Shown here: positions 1 to 5,827 of the stretch, piece after piece | Layout: each line of letters starts with the position of its first letter | Position numbering within the stretch: the first letter of the stretch is position 1 | Source: an uncultured Mollicutes bacterium | GTDB taxonomy: Bacteria; Bacillota_I; Bacilli_A; MAG-NZ | Assembly (NCBI GenBank): GCA_913064935.1 | Contig: CAJYBF010000071.1 | Location: forward strand, 1 to 5,889 | DNA: 5,889 nt | Direction of reading: 5' to 3' | The notes under the pieces: model-generated | What the model saw: only the letters and a program-made list of their open reading frames with translations | Databases searched by the model: none | What the model was told of the DNA's origin: nothing | Position numbers and translations under genes: made by a program

Positions 1-2
1 AT

Positions 3-83
3 ATAAAGTATCAAATTGAAAGTATGTATGATGTGAGAGAAAAAGTGTTTTCTTATAGTGAAATGATTATATATGATTGGTGA
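3..83 (+). CDS. Possible C-terminal end of an upstream gene (partial, 5' end outside window)
   Basis: A stop-free frame enters from the left edge and ends at TGA (81-83), giving 26 residues that end ...SEMIIYDW. The other two forward frames stop within the first 20 bases, and the reverse frames are broken. The composition (charged, with Tyr, Glu, Ile) looks protein-like and the stop lies about 100 bp before the next gene, as expected for a gene tail. The stretch is short enough to be chance in AT-rich DNA and I do not recognise the family. The only internal ATG (24-26) has no ribosome site, so an independent small gene is unlikely. Confidence 0.3.
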   Translation: MKYQIESMYDVREKVFSYSEMIIYDW

Positions 84-131
84 TATTTATAGAGTGTAAG
101 AGAAATTAATAAATTATTCATATAAAAATCC

Positions 132-160
132 TTTAAAGTATTCTATTGATTCCGTAGAAT
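132..160 (+). promoter_or_regulatory. Putative sigma-A-type promoter of the XRE/TPR regulator gene
   Basis: A -35-like TTTAAA (132-137; 4 of 6 to consensus) is followed by a 17-bp spacer and a -10-like TAGAAT (155-160; 5 of 6). Transcription would start near 167, leaving a leader of only about 14 nt that begins almost at the Shine-Dalgarno sequence AGGAGG (168-173). The match is fair and the spacing ideal, but the very short leader leaves doubt; a start further upstream in the AT-rich 84-130 stretch is possible. Confidence 0.4.
140..160. repeat. Inverted repeat ATTCTA-N9-TAGAAT overlapping the -10 box; candidate operator
   Basis: The arms at 140-145 and 155-160 are perfect 6-bp reverse complements separated by 9 bp. 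The right arm is identical to the proposed -10 hexamer of the regulator gene that begins 20 bp downstream. A second small palindrome, CTTTAAAG (131-138), sits beside it over the -35. A dyad covering a regulator's own promoter fits autoregulation by a dimeric HTH protein; this is inference. A 6-bp dyad in AT-rich DNA can also arise by chance. Confidence 0.35.
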
Positions 161-180
161 TATAAGTAGGAGGATATTAT

Positions 181-1425
181 ATGAACATTAAAAGTTTTGA
201 AAAATTAGTTAATGAGAGATTAACTAACCTAAAAGAAGTGCCTACTAATAAAAGTGTGGCCACCACTATTAGACGAAGAAGAAAAGAATTGAATTATACA
301 CAAGGAGAAGTATCAAGTGGGATCTGTAGTGTAAGTTATCTATCAAAAATAGAAAATGGACACTTAGAACCAGAAAACTATTATGTTCAAGAGATTATGA
401 GTAGAATAGGAATTGATAATGATGAGATTACTAACGCCGTCTATATAGACCACGTTGAGGAGTTGATTTCATCACTATATTACAATGAAGCAGATAAAAT
501 ATCTAAATTGTTTGAAGAGATTAAAGCGAAAAAACCAATGAACGTGCTAAGTGCAGAATTAATCTACTTAGGGAAAAGTGTATATTTCGATGAATTAGAT
601 CAATCAATTGATTTAATAAAATCGATAAATGTTGTTAAGAAAGACTTAGTAGATTACGAACTCAAAGTCTTTATGTATTTTATTGCATTATACGAATCAA
701 AGCATTTGAAAAATAAATTGGCTCTTGATTATCTTAATATTTTACTAATGCTAGATGATAATGATGTTAATTTGATAACATTGGTTAAGATCCTTAAAGG
801 GCAAGTACTTACATACTTAGGAGAATATGTTCTTGCGACCAATTTGATTTGTGAAGTAGAAAGACACCTGGTAAACACAATGAACTTGTCTAGATTGATT
901 GATGTAAAATTAGACTATGCATATTTGCTAGTACTTACTGGACAAGTCATAGAAGCTCGAGTGGTGCTAAATAAAATAAAGAGATACCAACACTTCGAGA
1001 CAAAGATATTAGAAAGATATTATTACGTTTTAGGTTGGCTTTACAAAAGAGAAGGGGATTACGAAAAAGCAATAAAAATGTTCTTGAATGCTTGTAGTGA
1101 GCTTTATTATGAAAGCATGAGCAATATCATAGAATGCTATTTTAAACTTAAAAATACCAAGATGTTGAATGAATTTTTAACCATGATAAATGAAAACACT
1201 GCTGGTGAAAGATATAAGTTTCATGTAAAGTTATCTAATTATTTTTCTGTGAAATCTAACAACCATCTCTATGAAAGTAAAGAATTTATTTCTAGACAAT
1301 TGATTCCTCTAATGAAGACAGTAAAATTTAAATACTATAATGATATTTTCAGATATGACTTAATAGAGTTTCATAGGAGTAACGGTAGATACAAAGAGAT
1401 AGATAAAATAAGAAGAAAAATGTGA
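181..1425 (+). CDS. XRE-family helix-turn-helix regulator with TPR-like C-terminal region (RRNPP/PlcR-like architecture)
   Basis: This is a predicted cytoplasmic transcription regulator of 414 residues. Residues about 26-79 form a HTH_3/XRE domain; the run GICSVSYLSKIENG (47-60) is typical of the recognition-helix region in Firmicute XRE regulators that carry TPR tails. Residues about 95-414 are helical with repeat-like units, the clearest at 280-305 (YYVLGWLYKREGDYEKAIKMF), which fits the TPR consensus. This HTH-plus-TPR layout is that of the RRNPP peptide-sensing regulators (Rgg, NprR, PlcR, PrgX). No small peptide gene is visible next to it, so peptide sensing is only inferred. The HTH is preceded by about 25 extra residues, more than usual. 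The start is supported by AGGAGG at 168-173, 7 nt before the ATG. The stop is TGA. A MATE exporter gene follows after 53 bp with no terminator between, so that gene is the obvious candidate target. Confidence 0.85.
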   Translation: MNIKSFEKLVNERLTNLKEVPTNKSVATTIRRRRKELNYTQGEVSSGICSVSYLSKIENGHLEPENYYVQEIMSRIGIDNDEITNAVYIDHVEELISSLYYNEADKISKLFEEIKAKKPMNVLSAELIYLGKSVYFDELDQSIDLIKSINVVKKDLVDYELKVFMYFIALYESKHLKNKLALDYLNILLMLDDNDVNLITLVKILKGQVLTYLGEYVLATNLICEVERHLVNTMNLSRLIDVKLDYAYLLVLTGQVIEARVVLNKIKRYQHFETKILERYYYVLGWLYKREGDYEKAIKMFLNACSELYYESMSNIIECYFKLKNTKMLNEFLTMINENTAGERYKFHVKLSNYFSVKSNNHLYESKEFISRQLIPLMKTVKFKYYNDIFRYDLIEFHRSNGRYKEIDKIRRKM

Positions 1426-1432
1426 TTTAACT

Positions 1433-1460
1433 TTGAAAATGTTGATTTTGATGTCATAAT
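1433..1460 (+). promoter_or_regulatory. Putative promoter of the MATE gene (extended -10)
   Basis: TTGAAA (1433-1438; 5 of 6 to the -35 consensus), a 16-bp spacer and CATAAT (1455-1460; 5 of 6), preceded by TG at 1452-1453 to give an extended -10 (TGTCATAAT). Transcription would start near 1467, about 12 nt before the proposed GTG start. The exporter may therefore be transcribed on its own as well as by readthrough from the regulator gene, since no terminator lies between them. Confidence 0.5.
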
Positions 1461-1465
1461 GTTTA

Positions 1466-1473
1466 AGAGGTGA
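1466..1473 (+). promoter_or_regulatory. Ribosome binding site deciding the MATE start
   Basis: AGAGGTGA pairs well with the 16S rRNA tail. It lies 5 nt before GTG at 1479, a normal distance. The longer reading frame from GTG at 1470 would put the start codon inside this site, so 1479 is preferred. Confidence 0.7.
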
Positions 1474-1478
1474 TTCTA

Positions 1479-2846
1479 GTGGATGAAGGTTCAAATAGAC
1501 TTAAAGAGATGCCAATCAAGAAATTATTGTGGAAATTAAGTGTTCCTGCAATCATTGGTATGACTTTTAACGCACTATACAATATAGTAGATGCGATTTT
1601 TGTTGGAACAGCAAGAGGTGAAAGTGGAATCGCGGCCATAAGCATAGTTTCTCCGGTACAGATGATAGTAATGGCTATAGCTCTTACAATAGGAATCGGA
1701 GCATCTAGTATTTATTCAAGAGCAATAGGTGCTGGTGATGTTGATAAGGCGAGGAAAACAGTAAATAATGCTTTTGTGATAGGTTCTATTTTTGGGATTT
1801 TAATCGCTATAGTAGGATTATCTTTTGGTGAAGAAATAGCTTATTTGTTCGGAATGAAAGATAGTTTCAAAGCAGATACAATGAACTATATGGATATAAT
1901 TTTCTACGGGATTACTTTTCAAGTTCTATCAATGATTTATAATAATTTATTTAGAGCAGAAGGTTTCGCTAGGATAGCTATGATAGCTATGATTATCGGA
2001 ACAACTACTAATATAATTTTGGATCCAATATTTATCTTTGACTGGGGATTCGGATTAGGAACTAAAGGTGCTGCAATCGCAACAACTATTGGGTACATAA
2101 GTAGTTTTGGATATTTATTCTATCACCAATTTGTTTCAAAAGGGAATCTTAAATTGAAACTCAAGTTATTGAGAATAAATATTAAGTTATCGATTGAGAC
2201 AGTAGTCGTTGGATTTCCTGTATTTATAAGAAATGCAGTAGGGGCGCTTGTTATTATTTTAGTAAATAACTTACTGAAAAATTACTCACCTGATCCACTT
2301 GTTTCAATAGCTTTATTTGGAATAATATCTAGGACAGTAATATTTATATTATTACCGATGTTTGGCATCTTACAAGGAATGTCTCCTATAGTTGGATACA
2401 ATTACGGTGCTAAGCAATATAACAGATCGCTTAAAGTCACAAAGTATGCACAAAAGATTTCTATAATATATTTCATATCTGTTTTTATAATAATGCAGAC
2501 TTTTGCGATGTATGTGATGAGATTATTTGGGGTTTCGGAAAGCACTGTCTCTTTAGGGACAAACTATTTGAGACTGGTGTTGCTGGGGTTACCAATTTTG
2601 TCTGTGCCTATAATTTTAGCAGGATTTTATCAAGCACTAGGTAGGAGTAAACAGGCATCATTTATAGCTTTGTTAAGACAATTTATATTGTTTTTACCTT
2701 TAGTCTGTGTTTTACCTCTTTTCCTTGGAGAATTCGGTATATGGGTCTCTGTACCAATCGCGGATATCTTATCAGCAATCATTTGTATTCCGTTGTATAG
2801 AAGAGAAATGAATAGATTCGAAAAGATGTATTTGAAAGGCACATAA
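1479..2846 (+). CDS. MATE-family multidrug/Na+(H+) antiporter
   Basis: This is an integral membrane exporter of 455 residues, the usual MATE length, expected to have 12 transmembrane helices in two MatE bundles. The N-terminal half carries the family pattern LSVPAIIGMTFNALYNIVDAIFVG at about 20-43 and the conserved SIYSRAIGAGDVDKAR stretch near 80-95. The LDPIFIFDWGFGLGTKGAAIAT motif near 180-205 is typical of this family. The second half begins near GFPVFIRNAVGALV. Overall it looks like the DinF/MepA-type MATE branch of Firmicutes. Family members expel cationic drugs, dyes or metabolites using Na+ or H+ gradients; the substrate here cannot be told. The start is GTG at 1479 (see the ribosome site); GTG 1470 and ATG 1509 are alternatives. 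The gene follows an XRE/TPR regulator by 53 bp, suggesting regulated efflux. Its last codons and TAA stop form half of a terminator palindrome shared with the convergent tmcAL gene. Confidence 0.92.
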   Translation: MDEGSNRLKEMPIKKLLWKLSVPAIIGMTFNALYNIVDAIFVGTARGESGIAAISIVSPVQMIVMAIALTIGIGASSIYSRAIGAGDVDKARKTVNNAFVIGSIFGILIAIVGLSFGEEIAYLFGMKDSFKADTMNYMDIIFYGITFQVLSMIYNNLFRAEGFARIAMIAMIIGTTTNIILDPIFIFDWGFGLGTKGAAIATTIGYISSFGYLFYHQFVSKGNLKLKLKLLRINIKLSIETVVVGFPVFIRNAVGALVIILVNNLLKNYSPDPLVSIALFGIISRTVIFILLPMFGILQGMSPIVGYNYGAKQYNRSLKVTKYAQKISIIYFISVFIIMQTFAMYVMRLFGVSESTVSLGTNYLRLVLLGLPILSVPIILAGFYQALGRSKQASFIALLRQFILFLPLVCVLPLFLGEFGIWVSVPIADILSAIICIPLYRREMNRFEKMYLKGT

Positions 2847-2861
2847 TTATGTGCCTTTTTT
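2835..2861. terminator. Shared intrinsic terminator between convergent MATE and tmcAL genes
   Basis: A perfect 24-bp palindrome spans 2835-2858, centred between 2846 and 2847. As RNA it gives a 10-bp stem (AAAGGCACAT with ATGTGCCTTT) and an AATT loop. On the + strand it runs into six T residues (2856-2861). On the - strand only three U residues follow the GC-rich stem, so termination should be weaker for tmcAL. Both stop codons lie inside it: TAA of the MATE gene at 2844-2846 and TAA of tmcAL on the complement of 2847-2849. Confidence 0.88.
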
Positions 2862-3974
2862 GTATATTAATGGTTTGAACTCCTTTATTAGTAATTTCTT
2901 GTCATAAATTTCAGTTGACTTCGTTTCGATATCTATCATCTTGTGTTTAAAATCATTGGCCTTACTGATGATTGGTATATCTAGTTGCTTCTTAACTTTA
3001 TTAAGATATTTTCTACCTACATCATTCATTCCAAGTACTCTTATATATGGTACTCCGTCTTGTAAGTTTAGGTTCTCGTAATCTGTCTTCTTTATATCGC
3101 ATAATATATTAGTTAAAGTTCGTCTGATTCTGTTTTGTGGATATCTTCTAGTACTAACATTTTGCAAGAACTCATCAAAGGAGTCTGAATGTATAAATTT
3201 TTTAAATCGATTCTCTATTCCTTCCTCGACTAATGCAAAACGACTTAAATCTGAATCAGAAATTATTTTATATTGAATCAAATTGTAGTAATCATGCCAA
3301 GAGTAAGTTTTCCCTTTAAGAGCTTCATTAGTATTATTAGGGACGAACTCTTTTGGATCCTTCATTAACCTGATTGCAGTAGCACTAGCTATTGAATGGT
3401 GAGTACTTTCCTTATCTAGATAATTAGAATGAACTCTATGGATAGTTTTTGGTACAATCTTAGATTTTAGGTTGTCTATCGATTTAATATATTGTATTCC
3501 TAGATTGTCATTAGAAGTGAAATTCTTATTTGTTAAATCAAACACGGCTTTACCAGAAGCAGAAGGGTAATTATTCCCCATATCTATATACTCTTTAATT
3601 TTAGTTTGAAATTCCACACTATTGAGTGTTGCGACCATTTCCTTCAAAGACTTTATATCGTTGGTTTCGCTACCAAAATAGAGCTCAGACGTTTTTAGCT
3701 TATTTAAAATATCTATAGAACCATACGCAAACATATCAGCACTCTGCACCGAAAAAACGAATGGTAATTCGATTACTAGGTCTACACCATTATCAATTGC
3801 TAAGTTAGACCTAACCCATTTGTTTAGTATAGATGGTTCTCCACGTTGCATAAAGTTTCCCGACATTACTGCTATTACGCAATCGCAACCAGAAATTCTT
3901 TTTGCTTCATTCAAATGGTGGAGATGCCCATTATGGAAGGGATTATATTCGACAATCACTCCTATTGCTTTCAT
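2847..3974 (-). CDS. tmcAL: tRNA(Met) cytidine acetate ligase TmcAL (YlbM family, HIGH nucleotidyltransferase)
   Basis: TmcAL activates acetate with ATP to acetyl-AMP and places the acetyl group on wobble cytidine C34 of elongator tRNA-Met, making ac4C, which helps separate AUG from AUA reading. This was established for the Bacillus YlbM protein. The 375-residue product begins with the nucleotidyltransferase signature VEYNPFHNGHLHH, in which the HxGH-type motif is H14-N-G-H17. SGNFMQRGEP (38-47), VIELP (67-71) and FGSE (100-103) follow, all characteristic of the family. A basic Arg-rich stretch (TRRYPQNRIRRTL) in the C-terminal third is a likely tRNA contact. It is somewhat shorter than the roughly 400-residue Bacillus protein, the shortfall probably being C-terminal. 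The start is supported by AAGGTGG (complement of 3981-3987), 6 nt upstream. It is divergent from yceD-rpmF and convergent with the MATE gene, with no intergenic base between the two stop codons. Confidence 0.93.
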   Translation of the reverse strand: MKAIGVIVEYNPFHNGHLHHLNEAKRISGCDCVIAVMSGNFMQRGEPSILNKWVRSNLAIDNGVDLVIELPFVFSVQSADMFAYGSIDILNKLKTSELYFGSETNDIKSLKEMVATLNSVEFQTKIKEYIDMGNNYPSASGKAVFDLTNKNFTSNDNLGIQYIKSIDNLKSKIVPKTIHRVHSNYLDKESTHHSIASATAIRLMKDPKEFVPNNTNEALKGKTYSWHDYYNLIQYKIISDSDLSRFALVEEGIENRFKKFIHSDSFDEFLQNVSTRRYPQNRIRRTLTNILCDIKKTDYENLNLQDGVPYIRVLGMNDVGRKYLNKVKKQLDIPIISKANDFKHKMIDIETKSTEIYDKKLLIKEFKPLIYKKGT

Positions 3975-4013
3975 AAGAAACCACCTTTAGGTACTTTATA
4001 AATATCTAAATTG

Positions 4014-4041
4014 ATAATATCACAGTTTGTTCAGAACTGAA
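4014..4041 (-). promoter_or_regulatory. Putative tmcAL promoter (extended -10)
   Basis: On the minus strand an extended -10, TGATATTAT, lies on the complement of 4014-4022 (hexamer TATTAT, 5 of 6). The -35 region is poor: TTCAGT on the complement of 4036-4041, 16 bp away. The TG extension could compensate. The start would be near 4007, leaving a leader of about 33 nt. Confidence 0.4.
4030..4041. repeat. Inverted repeat TTCAG-AA-CTGAA in the divergent tmcAL/yceD intergenic region
   Basis: Perfect 5-bp arms with a 2-bp spacer. The site is nested with two more overlapping dyads: GTTC-A-GAAC (4029-4037) and CAGTT-N7-AACTG (4023-4039). It covers the weak -35 region of the tmcAL promoter and ends 12 bp before the yceD -35. 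It could be an operator acting on both promoters; no binding protein is suggested by the sequence. Confidence 0.3.
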
Positions 4042-4053
4042 AGAAATAAATAA

Positions 4054-4082
4054 TTGACTTTGCTTGCTTATAGATGTATAAT
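4054..4082 (+). promoter_or_regulatory. Strong sigma-A-type promoter of the yceD-rpmF operon
   Basis: TTGACT (4054-4059; 5 of 6), a 17-bp spacer and a perfect TATAAT (4077-4082). The predicted start is near 4089, giving a leader of about 20 nt to the ATG at 4109. This is the best promoter match in the window, fitting high expression of a ribosomal protein operon. Confidence 0.82.
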
Positions 4083-4095
4083 TATCTTTGCGAAT

Positions 4096-4102
4096 GAGGG
4101 TG
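4096..4102 (+). promoter_or_regulatory. Ribosome binding site deciding the yceD start
   Basis: GAGGG (4096-4100, within GAGGGTG) lies 8 nt before ATG 4109. Upstream in-frame starts TTG 4088 and ATG 4094 fall at or within a few bases of the predicted transcription start and have no ribosome site, so they are not used in this reading. Confidence 0.65.
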
Positions 4103-4108
4103 TTTTTT

Positions 4109-4558
4109 ATGAAATGGACAACTATGCAGTTGAATAGGTTCGTTAATCAAGAATTGGTCTTTGATGGCGTGTTAGATTTAGCAGAAAAAGCTGAGATTGA
4201 CGCAGATATAGTTCGCATGAATGATGTAAATGTATCGGGGAGAATGAATATAGTTGATGGAAATTATCTTTTTGATATTTCTATACAGACTATAATTTAT
4301 TTGGAGTGTGCAATTACTTTAGAAGAAGTACCTTTCGAAATTGATGAAAGTTTTACAGAAATATTCTCGACAGATCCTATCGCTGATGAGGTTTTAATCG
4401 AAGGAATTACAATAGATTTATCTAATGTGATTTGGTTAAGTATCTTAACAGTTAAACCTATGAGGATTGTTAAAGAGGGCATCGACAGTCCTTTTGAAGT
4501 AAAAAGTGAAGAGAAGATGAAAAATTTAGCTTTCAAAGATTTGGAAAAATATTTGTAG
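4109..4558 (+). CDS. yceD: YceD/DUF177 family protein (YlbN-like), upstream partner of L32
   Basis: A small, acidic, soluble protein of 149 residues belonging to the DUF177 (YceD) family, which in most bacteria is encoded directly before rpmF. Its molecular role is not settled; family members are linked to 23S rRNA accumulation or processing in plants and bacteria. The family core is visible as YLECAITLEEVPFEIDESFTEIF (about 64-86), with one conserved Cys at 67. The second Cys of the CxxC pair present in some homologues is Thr here. A second conserved block is the GITIDLSNVIWLSILTVKPM stretch. The start is taken as ATG 4109 (MKWTTMQLNRF), from the promoter position and the GAGGG site; a longer TTG-initiated version would add seven residues that do not resemble the family. 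The stop TAG is embedded in the rpmF ribosome site, showing tight operon coupling. Confidence 0.85.
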   Translation: MKWTTMQLNRFVNQELVFDGVLDLAEKAEIDADIVRMNDVNVSGRMNIVDGNYLFDISIQTIIYLECAITLEEVPFEIDESFTEIFSTDPIADEVLIEGITIDLSNVIWLSILTVKPMRIVKEGIDSPFEVKSEEKMKNLAFKDLEKYL

Positions 4559-4565
4559 GAGGTGA
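4557..4565 (+). promoter_or_regulatory. Ribosome binding site of rpmF overlapping the yceD stop
   Basis: AGGAGGTGA is a near-perfect complement of the 16S rRNA tail, 5 nt before the rpmF ATG. Its first two bases are the last two of the yceD TAG stop, so ribosomes ending yceD are positioned to start rpmF. Confidence 0.85.
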
Positions 4566-4570
4566 AGTAA

Positions 4571-4762
4571 ATGGCAGTACCTTTTAGAAGAACGTCGAAA
4601 ACTAAAAAGCGTAAGAGAAGAACACATCTTAAGATGAGTGTACCAGGAATGGTTGTTTGTCCTAACTGTGGTGAAATGAAGTTATCACATAGAGTTTGTA
4701 GAGAATGTGGTCATTACGCTGGAAGAGAAGTTAAAGTTATTAAAACTGAAACTGAAGAATAG
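4571..4762 (+). CDS. rpmF: 50S ribosomal protein bL32, zinc-binding form
   Basis: Large-subunit ribosomal protein L32, 63 residues, near the family's usual length. The N-terminus [19 protein letters not shown] is the very basic rRNA-binding tail typical of bL32. Four cysteines form a zinc ribbon: CPNC at 30-33 and CREC at 43-46. This is therefore the zinc-containing (C+) type, not the Cys-lacking paralogue that some bacteria induce under zinc starvation. It is the second gene of the yceD-rpmF operon, 12 bp after the yceD stop, and is followed immediately by a terminator. Confidence 0.97.
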   Translation: MAVPFRRTSKTKKRKRRTHLKMSVPGMVVCPNCGEMKLSHRVCRECGHYAGREVKVIKTETEE

Positions 4763-4792
4763 AAAGCACTCGTAAAGAGTGCTTTTCTATTT
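4763..4792 (+). terminator. Intrinsic terminator of the yceD-rpmF operon
   Basis: A 9-bp perfect stem, AAAGCACTC (4763-4771) with GAGTGCTTT (4777-4785), a 5-base GTAAA loop, then a T-rich tail (TTTTCTATTT) interrupted by C and A. It begins at the base right after the rpmF stop. The interrupted T tract may allow some readthrough into rsmH. Confidence 0.85.
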
Positions 4793-4817
4793 ACAATAGT
4801 TAATTCAGTGTTAAAAT
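4790..4817 (+). promoter_or_regulatory. Putative rsmH promoter (extended -10)
   Basis: TTTACA (4790-4795; 5 of 6), a 16-bp spacer and TAAAAT (4812-4817; 5 of 6), with TG at 4809-4810 giving an extended -10 (TGTTAAAAT). The start would be near 4824, leaving a 33-nt leader. The -35 overlaps the tail of the rpmF terminator, so the two signals are packed back to back. Confidence 0.6.
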
Positions 4818-4856
4818 ATATTATAGAGTTTATTTTTATAGGAATTAGGTGAAAAC

Positions 4857-5780
4857 ATGTACAAACATGTATCAGTTTTATTAAAAGAATCCATTGACAG
4901 TTTGAACATTAAGAATGATGGGATATATGTAGATTGTACTTTAGGTGGAGGAGGACACTCTTCTGAAATCCTAAAGCAGATTCCTAAAGGTCATTTGTAT
5001 TGCTTTGATCAAGATGATTATGCGATAGAGGTTGCCAGTGTTAAATTGAGTAAAATATCAGATAACTTTACTATTATTAAAAGCAACTTTGCTAACATAA
5101 AAGAAGAACTTGAAGATCTGGGAGTTATGAAAGTAGATGGAATTTTATATGATTTAGGAGTTTCATCATTTCATTTTGATATACCAGAACGAGGATTTAG
5201 TTATCACTCAGATGCATTACTAGATATGAGAATGGATCAGACACAGCAGATTAGTGCTTTGACTGTAATTAATCAATACTCTTTAAATGAACTTACTACA
5301 GTTTTTTCAAAATATGGAGAAATTACTTATCCTAAAAGATTAGCTGTGGCGGTTATAAAAGCTAGAGATGAAAAGGTTATTAATACTACTCAAGAGTTTG
5401 TAGACATAATATTAGATGCAACTCCTGCAGCAGTTAGAAAAAAAGGACATCCTGCAAAAAAAGTTTTTCAGGCAATAAGGATAGCAGTTAATGATGAATT
5501 AGAAGTACTTAAAAAGTCATTAGAAAGTTCACTGAGTATCTTAAATCAAAAGGGACGAATTGTAATCATATCATTCCATTCATTGGAAGATAGAATTGCT
5601 AAAAGAGCATTTAACAATGCAGTTAAGGTTGATATCCCAAGAGGTTTGCCGATTAAGGATTCTGACATACCTAGAGAGTTTATTAAAATAACAAGAAAAC
5701 CGGTTACTCCAACTGATGACGAAACTACAGAAAATGTAAGAGCTCGCTCAGCAAAAATGAGAGTAATCGAAAAATTATAA
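4857..5780 (+). CDS. rsmH: 16S rRNA (cytosine-1402-N4)-methyltransferase RsmH (MraW)
   Basis: SAM-dependent enzyme that methylates N4 of C1402 in 16S rRNA at the decoding site of the 30S subunit, acting with RsmI to make m4Cm. The 307 residues match the family's full length. Visible signatures are the SAM-binding loop VDCTLGGGGHS (25-35), FDQD (50-53), DLGVSS (99-104) with ERGFSY (111-116) and LDMRMD (122-127), FQAIRIAVNDEL (204-215), ISFHSLEDR (238-246) and the C-terminal RARSAKMR (295-302). The start is ATG 4857, with AGGTGA at 4847-4852 upstream; MYKHVSVLLKESI is the normal family N-terminus. The gene usually lies between mraZ and ftsL in the division and cell-wall cluster. Here rpmF precedes it without mraZ, and a terminator closes it 6 bp after the stop, so it appears monocistronic. 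Confidence 0.97.
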   Translation: MYKHVSVLLKESIDSLNIKNDGIYVDCTLGGGGHSSEILKQIPKGHLYCFDQDDYAIEVASVKLSKISDNFTIIKSNFANIKEELEDLGVMKVDGILYDLGVSSFHFDIPERGFSYHSDALLDMRMDQTQQISALTVINQYSLNELTTVFSKYGEITYPKRLAVAVIKARDEKVINTTQEFVDIILDATPAAVRKKGHPAKKVFQAIRIAVNDELEVLKKSLESSLSILNQKGRIVIISFHSLEDRIAKRAFNNAVKVDIPRGLPIKDSDIPREFIKITRKPVTPTDDETTENVRARSAKMRVIEKL

Positions 5781-5786
5781 TATACT

Positions 5787-5808
5787 AAAAGGACTTAGGT
5801 CCTTTTTT
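5787..5808 (+). terminator. Intrinsic terminator after rsmH
   Basis: Stem AAAAGGAC (5787-5794) with GTCCTTTT (5799-5806), loop TTAG, and six T residues at 5803-5808. Flanking A residues on the left (5787-5790) give a four-U tail on the reverse strand, so it could also serve a convergent gene entering from the right edge. Confidence 0.87.
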
Positions 5809-5827
5809 CATATTTAGAAATCTTTCA

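Noticed and set aside
24..83. Small ORF upstream of the XRE/TPR regulator as a possible pheromone precursor
   Set aside because: The 19 residues from ATG 24 are charged and aromatic, without a hydrophobic signal core, and there is no ribosome site; a tail of an upstream gene is more likely.
84..180. Riboswitch or structured leader before the regulator gene
   Set aside because: Too short and AT-rich, with only short dyads and no recognisable aptamer or terminator/antiterminator pair.
1463..1645. Minus-strand open frame of 60 codons opposite the 5' part of the MATE gene
   Set aside because: It is a shadow of a well-supported membrane protein gene; hydrophobic only because the sense strand encodes helices, and there is no family resemblance.
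1974..1991. Tandem 9-bp direct repeat (ATAGCTATG twice) inside the MATE gene, encoding Ile-Ala-Met twice
   Set aside because: MATE proteins commonly have an AMIAMIIG-like stretch at this helix and the length looks normal, so it is probably not a recent slippage event.
2630..2842. Minus-strand open frame of 70 codons opposite the 3' part of the MATE gene
   Set aside because: Antisense shadow of the real gene; it also overlaps the terminator stem and shows no recognisable motif.
4297..4536. Minus-strand open frame of 79 codons opposite yceD
   Set aside because: The forward gene has a promoter, a ribosome site and family motifs; the reverse frame has none.
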